From positions 23,941,137-24,005,136 of the forward strand of contig CM064863.1 of the NCBI GenBank assembly GCA_032719365.1: DNA of 64,000 nucleotides. Reading direction: 5' to 3'. A program made the translations under genes and the position numbers. The notes beneath the pieces were generated by a model. The model was not told where the DNA came from, searched no databases, and worked only from the letters and a program-made list of their open reading frames with translations. The stretch is from Prinsepia uniflora (taxonomy: Eukaryota; Streptophyta; Magnoliopsida; Rosales; Rosaceae). Below are positions 46,015 to 59,182 of the stretch, piece after piece (within the stretch, counting starts at the first letter, position 1; each line of letters starts with the position of its first letter).

Positions 46015-48660
46015 TGTAATTACCCGACGTCACCATCTAGCCACTCCAAGCTCAGGAGTGAATTTTAGAGCTGCAACCACACCTCCTCGAAACACATGCA
46101 CGCCAACGAGATCTGCGGGTTTGAAAATCACAAGGGTGAGTGTACGCAGTAGTTATTTCGGTGCAAAACTATTTTTCAGTAAATAACCTTTAACCCTTCG
46201 TTTTATTTAGAAATCCTGAAATCAATCATAACAAAACTTACATGTAATACGAGAAATGATAACATCAATTTAATAATAAACAATAACTGAGACTTACACA
46301 TTTTAAGAGAAATAATAATAAAATAATCAAAACTCATAATACTCAAATAGGCCGTGTCAACTCATGAATATGTCACCATGTTATCACACTACACATTTTC
46401 TCTGGAGTCGCAAATCACAATTGTGTATCTTGCTCGTGTACCTCGACCACGGGAGAGACTAGGTGCAATGCACCATCACCTTAAGTCCCATTGAGCTCGG
46501 GAACAGGACTGACGCTTTTTAACTAGTATAGCGAGCAGCAGGTGAACGAACATGTGGAGGACTAGTTTGCGGCCTACATAGGGGTACTAGATGTCTGCAA
46601 CTCTTAAGTGGGTCCTAACAATATCTCATCAATGCTCAGAGGACTAGTATGCAAATGCAACATGTGACACCACTAGATACTCACCATGCATGACCAACAA
46701 GAAAGATACTTAGCGTGCATAAACACCAACTAAATACATACCATGCATAACCATCAATTAAAGTGCAACCAATGCATTCAAGCAATTATCATAAGATAAG
46801 CATTCAACCATGCTCCACAAATAGTCCATAAAGTAAATCATGCATACTTGTTATGTGCAATAAATACAAACATCGTAAAATATGCAAGTAATAGTTATAT
46901 AAAAACATGTTTAGGGAAATGGGTCCACTCACACTAGTAGAGGAGTCGGATCACCTGAAAAATCAAGCTAATCACGTACTCCCAACCGGTCCAACCCTTC
47001 GAAGACCATTCATAGGTATTAAAATCAACTCAAAGCCCATCCTATACTTTAAAACTCTTAAGGGTAGCCCAGAATAAGCCTAGAATCACCTAATAAGGGC
47101 CCTAATACGTTTAAGGAGGTCTAAAACCCCATAAGATAGCACCCACACCCTGCCGAGGATCGTAAAACAGCGTCTAAATGCTGCCGAGTGAAGCATAGCT
47201 CCACGCGCCTTTCCGGGGCTAGAAAACCACACCACGCGCCTCCAAGGGCTGTAAAAGAGCCCTACGCTCCACAACGCGTCGACTTGAGCTGGAAAAATTG
47301 GCACACACGCCGCTTGGAGCCTACACGCACGAGCCACACACCCTCACGCGTGACTACGCTCCACCTCGAGCATGTGTATGCAACCCATGGGCTGCACGTG
47401 TTTGCAGCAGTGCTCTATACGTGCCACACGTATGCCCCACGTGTGTGGGAATATTCTCTCAAGTATTAGTAGAATATTCTAGAAAATATTTTGTCATGTT
47501 GATTGCTAGGATTGATGTTGACTAACGTCAATCAACCGTTGACCATTGACCCATCATCGCCAGAGACGGCAATAGGACCGCAGCCATCGTCACTATTGAC
47601 GTTGGCCGAAATCTAGGATTTTTGCTGGAAAATTCCCAGATTCCAACGAGGTCCCATTTCTTCGTCCCTAGTCCGAAACTAACATGCAAAGGGTCTAAAC
47701 ATATCTACTCACAGCAAGGATTCCAAATGTCTAAATCAAAAACCCAGAAACTACCTCGAAAACTCATAAATTGATAGGGACTGTACAGGGTCCAAACAAG
47801 CACCAACCCTACATGAAACTAAAGAATTAAACGTGTCGTGAAGAGAGGAATCAAATAACTAACTCCTATTCAAAAATACTTATTTGTGCCGTCGTGAAGT
47901 CCAAAATTCTGACGACCAGTCAGTAGCCCTTAAGGAGAAAAATTCAACAGACAAATTAGAAGTTGAAAGGGTACCTGATTCGAGTGTTAGCCACTGTGAA
48001 AGGCCACGGTTCAAGTTTTCTGATGAGGCCTCTGTTGTCGATTCCTTCAATAAAAATGACATGCAACAACTTTAGAAGGAAGCTCTCGACAAATCTAAGG
48101 GACTGGTGTAAGTTAGGGTTTCAGAGATTACCTTGAATGCATACAAGCTTCTCGGGTCCGTCTTGGATCCTAACCGGGTCTGCCCTATCCGTTCAAGCTA
48201 CAGTGACCGTCATGGGTCACGGTTTGGCTAGATGGGGTCGTAACAAGCAAAGAACGATGATGGCTCAAGCTGGGGTTCAATTTCAAGCCTTCGTCTAGCA
48301 GTAGGTGAGAGTGTTTAGTAGTGGCTCACGATTTCTCTCAAGGAAGAAGTGTTCGATGGGAATTAAGGGTGAGGAAGGTTATCAAAACGGTGAGCTTTGA
48401 TACCAGGCCTGAATGCTCAAATCATTTTGGATGTTACTTTTGGGCCTAATAGTAACTCCAATTACACGGGCTCAAGACCTTGTTTTCTATTTTGGGCCGG
48501 AATTGGCCTGGGATACTAATTGTTTTGGGCTTCCAAAACACAAATACTACTCCTAACCAATAGCCCAATAGTAAGGTAATCAAGGCCCAAGGGCAACCAT
48601 GAGGGTAAAATAGTAATTGTGCGTTTTAGGTTCCTAAATTCCGATATGGGATGTATCACA
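46015..48660 (-). mobile_element. LTR-derived sequence, reverse orientation, left edge uncertain
   Basis: The right end reads, on the minus strand, TGTGATACATCCCATATCGG, a common LTR start. The left end is tentatively TGTAATTACC at 46015, next to the gag fragment. No 5-bp duplication matches (GATCT against GAATC). The inside has LTR-like features shared with the Tekay-like set: GGTCCACTCACA (about 46921) and clustered TTGAC/GTCAA motifs (47500-47560). An inner boundary at 48245 (GGGGTCGTAACA) may mark a second, nested LTR. Confidence 0.45.
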
Positions 48661-48689
48661 GAATCTAGCAAAAGAGAGGTGGCAACATT

Positions 48690-48956
48690 CAACTACACTA
48701 GTTATTGCAGATTTCCTCTACGATAATGACTTTGGTTGGGGGAGACCTACCTGAGGTGGGATTACCAGCACGGACCTTCAAGAACCTTGTGGTTTTCGTC
48801 GACACCAAACATGGTGGAGGAATAGGGGCATATACTAAGTGATGGCTAAATTTGAATGTGATCCACATGAACTCCTCGCCTGCGCTTCTCCAGCTCCAAC
48901 TTCCCGTGACATGCATATGTGTTCGACAATGTGTATTGCTAGCTATTTGTAATTTT
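48690..48956 (+). pseudogene. BAHD acyltransferase C-terminal fragment, frameshifted
   Basis: YDNDFGWGRP (about 48718-48747) contains the DFGWG motif near the C-terminus of BAHD acyl-CoA transferases. In shifted frames follow RTFKNLVVFVDTKHGGGIGA (about 48773-48832) and MAKFECDPHELLACASPAP (from 48842), both typical of the residues after DFGWG. At least two frameshifts separate the three pieces, and the HXXXD half of the enzyme is absent. It lies just outside the LTR-derived block, so it may be a host-gene relic cut by that insertion. Confidence 0.7.
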
Positions 48957-50008
48957 GTACTATTTCAAGTGGCTAAATATATGTTACTATTTAATTTCCA
49001 ATCTCGTTCCCACAAAAAAAAATTCCAATCTCGCAATTCATGAAAATGAGTTGTTAATTTTGTTTGTCTTCCTACCTGGAAACTTTCAGTCAATTACCAA
49101 AGAAGGAAAATGTGACGAAACGTTTAGGAAATACAATTCATTTCCTATGACCCCATCCAATTTTGTTCTACAAAAATTATACAAGCAACAGATCATTTCC
49201 CTAGCAAAACATCAGGGATAACCTAAAAATAGACAATACTAGCAAGAAAGCTCGTGCGTTGCTGCGAGATTCATTAATTATGAATGTGAAATTAATGCCG
49301 AACGATATATATAAATAGATCTAGAATATGAGTATGGATTTTGAAGATGATTAACTTTACACATATCAGTTTGGAAATATAATGAAGATTAATGATTATC
49401 AGTTTGAAATCTCGTAGGAATGTGTGAAAATTCTATTTGTGGGGCACTCATGGGATGATGTGGCAGCTGTGTATAAAAAGCCCTAAACAAATTGAAAAGA
49501 AATTTTATTTAACACAAAAAAAATAAAAATTTACCTCAAAAATCACCTAAAACCAAACCCAACTTTTCCTCCTATCCAATCCTTCCAATAAAGCAACATC
49601 CAAAAGAATAAACCTATCAAACAAAAATCAACAAGCTGGTCAAGACAAATAAAAAAACAAAATTGAATATGTATATACAATTTAATAACAAAAATCAACA
49701 TAATGGTCATTTCCATGTAAAATTCATGAATACAATAACTTCTGAATAGAAACAATTCCGATTTCATACTAAAATTATTGCTTTAATCATCAGTATATGA
49801 AAGCAGGCAATCTAAAGTCAAAATTCAACAATTTATTTCTCATGCAATAAAGTAGAGAACCTCACAAAATCAATCTAAATTAATAAATTTGATAAAATCA
49901 GGTTAAAAAAACATGCAAGGCATTAGAAACACCTCACAAAAGCAACATAAATTCAAAAAGTCAATAAAATCAGAATTTAAAATAAATTACAGCTAGTTGT
50001 AGTAAGAG
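48957..50008. other. AT-rich DNA, no gene seen
   Basis: No coding pattern is recognised. AAGAAAGCTCGTGCGTTGC near 49240 resembles a word often seen at plant DNA-transposon ends, without other support. The minus-strand frame 49543-49767 is Phe/Ile-rich and unconvincing. Confidence 0.5.
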
Positions 50009-50050
50009 TTTGACATCGTATTAAAGATAATAAAGATAATCCGATGGATT

Positions 50051-51502
50051 CTTCTTCTTCAAGAGTTTGACATCGATATTAAAGATAATAAAGGTGTAGA
50101 AAACGTGGTGGCAGATCATTTGAGTCGCATAGCACATGAACGAGATCCTGTGGCGATTCAAGAGATGTTCCCGGACGAACAACTCTTCAGAATCAAGGGA
50201 AGTACTCCTTGGTATGCTGATATTGTCAATTATTTAGTCACTAAGCAGTTTCCCACCACCCTCTCCCGTGCACAAAAAGATGAACTCAAGAAGCATGCTA
50301 GGCACTATGTTTGGGATGAACCCTATTTATGGAAACACTGTGCAGATTTATTAATTAGGAGATGTGTCCCTGATATTGAACATAGGCCAGTCCTAGAGTT
50401 CTGCCATAACCATGATTGTGGAGGCCATTTTGGATCTAGAAAAACTGCACTCAAAATTTTAGAATCTGCACTATATTGACCCACACTTTTTAAAGATGCA
50501 CATTCATTCTATTTAGCCTGTGATAAATGTCAGAGATCAGGAAACTTAGGACAAAGGGATGAAATGCCACAATACTATGTTCTAACTGTTGAAATATTTG
50601 ATGTTTGGGGTATCGATTTTATGGGTCCATTTCCTCAATCTAATGGCTATCTCTATATCTTACTTGTTATTGATTATGTATCGAAATGGGTGGAAGCTAA
50701 GGCCACCAGAACTAATGACTATAAAACTGTTGCAGATTTCCTCAGAACGAACATTCTTTCCAGGTTTGGGATCCCGCGGGTCCTAATAAGTAACGAAGGA
50801 AGTCATTTCTGCAACAAGACCATTGAAGCTTTAACGAAACGGTATGGTGTCACTCACAGAGTCTCTACACCTTACCATCCTCAAACGAGTGCAATGGCTG
50901 AAGTCAGTAATAGGGAGATCAAGAAGATATTAGAGCGAACCGTGGGTCCTAATCGTAAGGATTGGAGCCAACGATTGGACGATGCACTTTGGGCATACAG
51001 GACGCCATACAAAACACCTATAGGAATGTCACCCTATAGGTTGGTGTACGGTAAAGCATGTCACCTTTCGGTGGAACTAAAGGATAAAGCATGGTGGGCT
51101 ATCAAGACTTTCAACATCAAGCTAGATGACGCTGGGTTGCATCGAAAGCTCCAGCTGAGTGAGCTTGAGGAGATCAGAAATGATGCATTCAAAAACACTC
51201 TGATCTACAAGGAAACGACTAAGGCATTTCATGACAAACAGATCAAGAGTAAAACGTTTGACATTGGCCAGAAAGTTTTGTTGTTCAATTCCCGGCTTAG
51301 ACTCTTTACAGGTAAATTATTTTCCAGATGGGTAGGTCCTTTTGTTGTTACTAATGTGTTTTCCCATGGAGCCATACAGATCAAAAGCATTGAAACGGGA
51401 AAAGAGTTCAAGGTTAATGGTCACCGATTGAAGCCTTACATCGAGGAAATTGGAGAACACGATGTGGAATCAGACAGAGTGCTTCTACGTCCCATCGGAT
51501 GA
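50051..51502 (+). pseudogene. Athila-type pol end: RNase H tail and integrase
   Basis: The frame opens with LLLQEFDIDIKDNKGVENV and VADHLSR, the RNase H end. The integrase zinc finger has its His pair in HNHDCGGHFG (about 50407) and Cys pair in CDKCQRSG (about 50520). A TGA at 50477-50479 stands where Trp is usual. The core has WGIDFMGPF (first Asp), ISNEGSHF where the second catalytic Asp is replaced by Asn (about 50790), and NREIKK with the Glu. WAYRTPYKTPIGMSPYRLVY and the GPF motif near 51338 follow. The frame ends at 51502. It is inactive because of the stop and the Asp-to-Asn change. Confidence 0.9.
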
Positions 51503-53340
51503 ACATAATAAAGAATTTGGGCTAGGCTGGATCGACGTTAAACTTCAAGCGCTTGTTGGGAGACAACCCAATGTGTTCTCGAGTTGTGAAGGAGTCATCA
51601 ACACAGATTTGCTTTCTTTCAACCCTTTACTCTCTTTTACTTTGTTTATGTTTTTCTTACTTCATTTTCTTAAATCATCTTCCTTACTTTGATTCTATGT
51701 TTAATTACTTCGTATTTTCCTACATTGAGGATAATGTAGAATTTAAGTGTGAGGGAATGGTTTACAATTTTTATTTGTGCAATAGAAATTGTTTTATAAG
51801 TCTTTCTTACAAAAAAAAAATACAAAAAAAAATAAAATTAATTAATTATTGCTTTCTTGAGTCTTTTTGTTTTAACGTAGTGTTTTTACGAGTATCAAGT
51901 TTCCCTTTAACTAGTCAATGATATAAATGAACGGAAATGAATACGATATGGATATAAAGATGATCACTATAACTTGAATTCGTTTGTTAATACTTTGTGA
52001 TTAAATGTTATAACTTGAAGATAATGCATGTAAATTGGTACATAAACGAGCATGATAAGATAAGTATGAATCATTTGAACCGTATGTGAGTTTTAGAACC
52101 TTATATACATCTTTGATGAGTGACTCATAAGTTCTTTGTTTAAATTGATATACATATGCCTCATAACTACTTGCAATAGATTTTAATGAACTCTAGAGTA
52201 CTAGAACTTATTCTATGTGATTTTCAAAGCTTTTAAGTCAATAAACTCTCTGATTTTGGATATGATTAAGGCATTAGGGTTAACACCACAAATTCAAACA
52301 TCCATGTTCCCTATTTTGTGCGCACGAGTTGCGACCCCCCTTAGTTTTAACCCCTTTTGAGCCTACATTAAGCCTTTCTTTCATCACCATGACTATCTAA
52401 ACACTTGAGCTTAGTATAGACATCCTTTACCCTTGTTCCAAGGACTCGGTTGAAGACATAAAAAGAGAATGATGATATTGAAAAGACTTTTATGTGTATT
52501 ATGCAGATTTACTTACTCAAATATTGTTGTATTATTGACACATGTTATTACCTTGATATATGCATAAAAAAATTGAAAAAAAAAGAAAAAAAAAGAGAAA
52601 AAAAATGTATTGAGTTTCTATCAAGGTAATAAGGTTTGATTATGTAATGTTTGAGTTAAGTCCTTTACATTCGTAAATCCGAAACAAAGAATGAATTCGA
52701 AGCCCAACATGATGAAATTAGGCCTATATTCGAAGGAATGAATTACTGACATCATTGCACTAAGGTTGGGAAGTTATGATACGTTTTGGGAGTCTATTGA
52801 GTCTTGGAACGAACTGAGCACCACTTGTCCTATATGTTCCTTGCCTCTAAACTTAGTCCCATTACAACCTTTATAAATACCTTATGATCCTTAAGATGGT
52901 AAATTTTGATTAGTTGAGTTAATCACTTGAGTAAGCTTTTGGTTTTGGTCCATTTGTGCAAGTATGTTTTGTTTTTATCTTGAGGTGTTTGTTTGAGATT
53001 TTGCAAAAGTACTTCATTTCGATTATGTGAGTATTTCTCACATACTTTGAGTGCAAACACAAACCCTCACAAATTGAGTGAATTATTTAGTGCATATCCT
53101 TGTGAGTTGGTTCATACTTGTTTTATTCATGTTGAGATCCATTACACCATATTTACTCATTATCTTACTTGTTAAAACAATTTGTTACCATGTATTAACT
53201 TTTGAATTCTATATGCTTACATGATTTAAGTGAAAATCTTTTATGCCATGATAATAATGAAATTTTGAGACAAATGGTTAAGGGTTTACTTATTTTGAAT
53301 TCGTAGTTTAGTTTTAGTATTTGCTAGGGACTAGCAAAGT
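51503..53340 (+). other. 3' untranslated region of the Athila-type element
   Basis: About 1.8 kb between integrase and LTR. It includes AAGCGCTTGTTGGGAGACAA (about 51548-51567), a segment commonly found after integrase in this lineage. No envelope-like ORF is seen, although some Athila elements carry one here. Confidence 0.7.
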
Positions 53341-53357
53341 TTAAGTGTGGGGGTATT
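53341..53357 (+). other. Polypurine tract region of the Athila-type element
   Basis: TTAAGTGTGGGGGTATT lies directly before the LTR start TGATAGG. Confidence 0.8.
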
Positions 53358-55195
53358 TGATAGGTCATTAATTAAGTATTATTTTATATTATTTTATACC
53401 CTTTATACTTGACTTTTAATATTAAAATAATAAATAATTAGATAAATTAATTTATTTTGTGTTATTTTTGTTTAAATAAATAAAATTTGTAATTTGGAGC
53501 ATTTTGGCGAAAAAATCGTCTTGATCGGAATTATAACGAATAAATTATGGACGAAATTCGGTGGAAATATTAATTAAGTAATTAATTAATTAATTTTCAA
53601 ATTTCTTTGCAGCCTAAACCCATTTTTACAAACCCTGCAGCCCAAATTCATTTCTTAAAAACCCAGCGGCCCAACCCGTGCGGCCCAGTCCCAGAGATCC
53701 AACCCGTGCGGCCCAACCCCAGAGATCCGGCCCGCTAGGCCCAAGCGAAGCCCAACCTACTTCAGCCCTGCTCAAGCACGTTCGGAGCGCGCCTGCCGAC
53801 CACGCTTCCAGGACTTTGGCGCGCGCATACCGAAAACAGAATCCCACTCCAGCGCCTGCCCGCCGAACCCTGCTTTCTCCTATCAGCCGCTACCTACCGA
53901 ATTATAGTGTGATTTTCAGCAGGTCACTGCTGATTCCGAGCCCAGCTGCAACCCACTCTTTTGAACAACAACTTGCCCCAGATTATGCAAATTTTCAGCC
54001 ACTTTACAGCTAAAACCACCCCTAAAATAATCACAAATCTTCATTATTCATCATTCCACTATTCAACATTTTTTATTATTTTATTTATTTATTTTTGGTA
54101 GCTTTTTCTCCCTATAAATAAGGGTTCATTTCACTTGTTGAAAGACACTTCTTTGAGGCACACATTTGAGCCTTCCTTAAGAGAAACTTTGGCAAAATAT
54201 TTCCAATACAAAGTTTAGAGTTTGAGCCCATATTTCCCGAGTTTATTTCCTCCATCTTCGTAAGGTTCCGTCCGCTGTCGGAGAACCGTGTGAATAACAA
54301 TCCATTGTTTTCATCCACCTTGAAAGTGTAACAATTGCTCTCCATTTACTTAAACTCTTATTTTTGTTATTGGTTTTGATTATAGTTCAACATATTTGTG
54401 GTATTTTCTTGCCAATATTTGTAAGTGTTTAATGTAATCTCCATGTGTCTTACTTTATAAATTTTAGTTATTTTATACATTTGAGTGCTTCATACTTCAA
54501 TTTGATGTTAAGTGTTTTATCCGCTGTCGGTGCACTTAGAGTAAAATTGAGGAGACTTAATGTTGATCGCTGTCGGCGCATTCAGTCAAAAACAAAAGGT
54601 AAATCATATTGTAAATGTCAGCCGCTGTCGGTGCATTTATAATATTGAAAAATGTATGAAGGTAATTAAGACGATTAAGGTAAAATTTCGTGATTGTTTT
54701 AATATTTGCAATTATTAGAGTGTCGGTAAGATTTGTGTTTTAAGAAGGTCACTTGTACATAAATTAGAGTAGAAGTAGGATTAGTTTATTTATGTTTTTA
54801 CTTGTTTGTATGATTACAAATCTTTTCAAAACCCCCATTTTTAATTCTTTATTCTTTTAATCTTTTATTCTTTTAATTCTTTATTCTTTTATTATTTTAT
54901 TATTTTATTCTTTAATTCATTAATTTATTAATTCTTTATTCTCTTATTCATCTATTCTTTAATTGATTGATTCTTTGATTATTTAATTCTTTGATTATTT
55001 TATTATTTTATTATTTTATTCTTTAATTCAATAATTTATTCATTATTCTTTCCCACTAACACATTATTAATGTTCCCTAATTTCCCCAGTTAAGAACGAT
55101 CCCTATTTACCAATACTACATCTACAGAAAAAGGGTTTAAATTGTATAACACTCAAATTACGTGTTTAATTTGATGCGTAGTTTGGGCGTTGTCA
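53358..55195 (+). repeat. 3' LTR of the Athila-type element
   Basis: It runs from TGATAGGTCATT to GGGCGTTGTCA (1838 bp). It includes TATAAATA (54113-54120), four copies of the word (C/T)CGCTGTCGG (54272, 54521, 54567, 54622), a TTCTTTAAT-type low-complexity tract (54840-55040) and GTTAAGAACGATCCCTATT near the end, shared with the solo LTR at 8052. Confidence 0.85.
54113..54120 (+). promoter_or_regulatory. TATA box of the Athila-type 3' LTR
   Basis: CCTATAAATAAGGG lies in the same relative place as in the solo LTR at 8448. Confidence 0.55.
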
Positions 55196-55905
55196 ATGAG
55201 ATAAGAGAACAGAAAAGGAAAGATGAGATAAGAGAAGAGAGGAGAAAACCATGAAGAAGAGAAGGAGAAATAAGGAACTCGTGGGTTCCCATCTCGGGTT
55301 TTCTAGTTCTGGACTACAAAACATAGGAACATGTAGTTTAGCATCTTCCTGAGTGTCCTACGACCATTCTGAGATAAGAAGAAAAAAGTTTGGACACAAG
55401 AAGAATCATGTTATTAGGTAAGTTTTCCCTTATTTGAACCTCATAGATCTCTTCCTTAGATCGAGGAGGTCCAATTTGACTATTTGAACGTAAGAAATGG
55501 ACGTAAAATAATGGAGTTTGAATCTAGTCACAATCGTGGGTCATTCGACCAGAAATACAGAGAAACGTAACTTGACCAGAGGTTGAAGATGACTTTGTGT
55601 AGGCGCGTGGCTACCATGCGCAAAGAGCCTCATCGGTGCATGGAGGCCCATGCGGCGGTCGTCTACCGTCTGCCCAACATACTTTTTCATATTTTCGGTG
55701 ATACGAATCCAACGGTACAATTTTCGAGATGATTGAACATTATCTCGGGGTAGTTTGAATTGTTAAAAAGTATTATTTTAAAATTAATATTTTAATTTAC
55801 AAAATTAGATAATTTAAATATAAAACTAATTTGGATGTTGATGACTTATAATTGCAAAATTATGATGAATGAAGGATTTTACGAAAATTATGAGAAGGAC
55901 ATGTA
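55196..55905 (+). mobile_element. Older LTR fragment hosting the element at 55911 (continues at 59849)
   Basis: It resembles the internal part of the LTR at 55911-57989: TTTTCGGTGATACGAATCCA near 55694 parallels TTTTCGATGTTACAAGTCCA near 56896. It resumes at 59849 and ends GGGCGGGTCCTGTCA (60222), an LTR end of the same type. The LTR start is missing. Confidence 0.6.
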
Positions 55906-55910
55906 GCTAA
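55906..55910. repeat. Target-site duplication GCTAA (right copy GTTAA at 59849-59853)
   Basis: One mismatch (C/T), consistent with a C-to-T change since insertion. Confidence 0.8.
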
Positions 55911-57992
55911 TGTAATGGCCCAAAATTTCGAATAAGTAAATTTGGAAAAATTTAAATGAAAATGACCATTTTGCCTTTATAGGGTCAATAGTTGACATTT
56001 TGACCCCCGGACGTTTTTGGGGCATTTCATAAGGACTGTTATGTAGGCCTTGAAATTTTGAGTTTATACATAGGCAGCACGCTAAAATCGGAGGTCATAT
56101 GAGTTTTTTTTTTTAGTTGAAAAAGATTAAGGACATTTTGGTAATTGTGAATTTAAGGGTATTTTAGTAATTTTACACTAAGAGATAAGTGTGATGGTAA
56201 CACATGTGCTTATCTTTTCCCTCATCTTATTTCATGCTCTGTGTGTGTAACGCCATGGTGTGGCGGTGGGTGTGTGGTGTATCTAATACGTATATATTGT
56301 GTTGTAGGGATAACATTAATGTAACCATGAGGAAACTGAAGAAGAAAAATAGGAAATGGGGAGTGAAATAGAGAGGGAAAGATATTGAACAAGGAAGAAA
56401 CTAGGAACATAGAGGAACAAGAATCGTGAATAAGCTCGGAAATTTTCCCGTGAACAATTGAATCGCTTCTTGATCGAATTAGACTGGGATTGCACAATTA
56501 AGGTTAAAAGCATCCTTTTGGGTCCTCTACGAGTTGAACTATTGAAGGATTGAAGAGAATTACGTAGGGGCGAGTGTAGAACATGGCTCAAAATTTGACC
56601 ATGAGGCTAGGCTGGAAATCAGGAAGTTCAAGGTAAGAAATCTTCGACTTTAATCCATAGTTTTGTTCCTCGCTTAATTCTGACTAGTTTGGTGCAATTA
56701 ATTGTGAAAAGGGATGATAATTGGGAAGGAACTGGAAGAAGGTCGCAAAACCGGGTCAGGACTCGAGTTGCAGACCCGACACAAGGTAGGAGACAGTGAA
56801 CAATGGCCGCACATGAGGCCCACACACAGAGGAGAGTGGTGGTGCATGGGGGCACGTGCCATCATGTCTCGTCTTCTTATCAAATACTTCTTATAGTTTT
56901 CGATGTTACAAGTCCAATAGTATAATTTTTAGGCAATCAGATATCGTCTCAGGGCAATTTTGATTGTCCGAAGGTTTAGGTGTTATTTTAAATCCGTTTA
57001 AAAATCTCTAAAAATTAAGGGATTAAATATGAATTATTGGAGATGGTTAGTGACCCTTAGAAGTGATTTATGGAAGGTTCTAAGGTTCCCGAAAACTACA
57101 GAAAAGCATGCAATGTGAGATTCGACTACATGAACGGTGTGTGAGTGGACTTTTATTTTTATTAAATTATTATGCACACATATTTATGTGTTTTAAATGA
57201 TTTTCTATATAATTTTGGTAATGTTTGATTGGTTATGATATTTGTGTGACTTTTGGAAGATTTTACAAAAATTGTTGTGTGTGCACGTTTTATGAGGTTT
57301 AGTGTAAACTGTTTCTGAAACATGGATTTGATTATGTATTTGATGTGTATGTGATTCCGGTATTCATGCATTGTGATGTGAACTGCATGTGTGTGGAAAA
57401 AACCCTCCTCAAGATGCGTGTTGGTTGGTAAGTTAGTCTCAGACATCGAGCTGGGGTCCGGCTCCCTAGTGGTGTGCCTACTAGTAGTGCAGTGGTTATG
57501 ATGACTGATATTGGGCATCAAGGATGGGTTGGATATGGATTGGATGTATGTTATTACTATGTTGTGGTCATTTTATGTGATGATTGTATCAGTTTACTAA
57601 TGCTCTTGACGGTTAATGCTGTTTTTGACTTGTGGATTCTTTTCACGTATTTCGAGGTCATGAGTTGTGTTTTGTTTTAACATGAATTTTATGGTTTCAT
57701 GTGAATGCATAATTTTGTAAAACTGAGGGTAAATATTGGATTTTTTTCAAATTATGTTTTTAAAATATTCATTTTTTTCCATTCACACGTTTTCGTGATT
57801 TTTTTGTAACCCTCCAAGGCCGTGGCATAAAGTTCGGGGTTGCATAAGAGGCGGAGGCATGAATAATAAGAATGTACGAATATCCCTTGTCTGACAAGTT
57901 TGAGGGTAATCTCAGTATTTTTGGTTACTTGTTAGACGGAAGTAAGACCAGACGTGGCTTCTAAGGCATTTTCAGAACGGGTCCTGTCAACT

Positions 57993-58004
57993 TGGTATCA
58001 AAGC
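57993..58004 (+). other. Primer-binding site
   Basis: TGGTATCAAAGC matches the initiator-Met tRNA end apart from one base (A for G in CAGAGC), three bases after the 5' LTR. Confidence 0.8.
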
Positions 58005-58800
58005 AAAGGTTTTGAGTTGTGCTTGTTAATGTCATGTCTCCGAGATGCGAGCCCCAAGCACGACCTAGTGATGAGACGAATAGACAAGCCCTAGATAGTT
58101 ATAGGGCTGAAGTTGGATCTAGGTTATTAAGTTGAATGGTGAATGGTACACTCCTATGTAGGAGAAAGTGTATGGATTTGGATAATGCGTAAGGTTCAAA
58201 AGCAAACATTTATAGTACGTATAGGCAAGATGGGCCCAGATATGATGGAAGAATAAGTTTTCTAGTTAAGTAATTAATGGAGATGTTGGAATGATGAAAA
58301 TAACCTTGGTCGAATTCGATAATGATGAAGCGTGTCAATGAGAAGATGAGTTAAAAATATTGGATGAGGATTCGGACATGGGTCAAGATTGTGGATTATG
58401 ACTCGGAAGGAATCATACGTAAGGACTAAGGCTCGAGAAGAAGCTAAAAGGTGAGATTACTAGTTTTACTTCTAGATATGGAATGAGAGCTCAGGAAAGA
58501 CTTAAGATACTATGAGCTCAATAAGTTTAGTGTTGAGGTGGAATTCATATGGAAACTAGGTAGAAGTATGGGATAAATTGACAAGGAAGAAAAATGAGAA
58601 TGAAGGAAAAGCCTTGGACCTGGGGAATATCGAAGGAAACGAAACCTCGGAAATCAAATGGTTTGTAGATTGGACGTGTGGCCACTATAGAAATTGTGTT
58701 GTGATTTAAGACATGAATATCCGGATATTTGAATAAGAGTTGGACACAAATTTGGATATTAGATTAAACTAAATTGTTTGAATTTCAAGGACGGAATTTT

Positions 58801-58814
58801 TAAGGAGGGTAGAT
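58801..58814 (+). other. Polypurine tract of the short LTR element
   Basis: TAAGGAGGGTAGAT lies immediately before the 3' LTR start TGTAACAGC. Confidence 0.75.
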
Positions 58815-59143
58815 TGTAACAGCTCCGAATTTCAAAAAAGTAAATTTGGAAAAATTTAAAAGGAAATGACAATTTTGCCCTTGTAGGGTCAATAGTTGAC
58901 CTTTTGACTTGGACATTTTTGGGAAGTTTTGTAAGGATCGTTATGTAATCCTCGAAATTATGAGTTCATACACAGGAGACACGCTAAAATCAGAGGCTGT
59001 ATGAGTTTTTTTTTCGGTCTAAAAAGATCAAGGAAATTTCAGAAATTGTGATTTTAATGGTATTTTAGTAATTTATACAAAGATATAAGTGTGATGGTGA
59101 CACATGTGTTTATCTTTTCCCTCATCTTATTTCATGTTGTGTT

Positions 59144-59144
<1 letters not shown>

Positions 59145-59179
<35 letters not shown>
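59145..59179. repeat. (TG)n microsatellite expanded in the 3' LTR
   Basis: The equivalent place in the 5' LTR (about 56240) has only about four TG units, so the run grew after insertion. Confidence 0.8.

Positions 59180-59182
<3 letters not shown>

Larger units (their letters stand above)
50009..55195 (+). mobile_element. 5'-truncated Athila-type Ty3/gypsy element
   Basis: It retains the end of RNase H, integrase, the 3' untranslated region, a G-rich purine tract and the 3' LTR. It lacks the 5' LTR, gag, protease, RT and most of RNase H. A short partial duplication at the left edge repeats AGAGTTTGACATCG, about 50 bp apart, at the truncation point. The same LTR family is present as a solo copy at 8052-9257. 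Confidence 0.85.

Noticed and set aside
46015..48245. A complete solo LTR ending at 48245
   Set aside because: No target duplication was found for any tested pair of edges, so only an LTR-derived region is reported.
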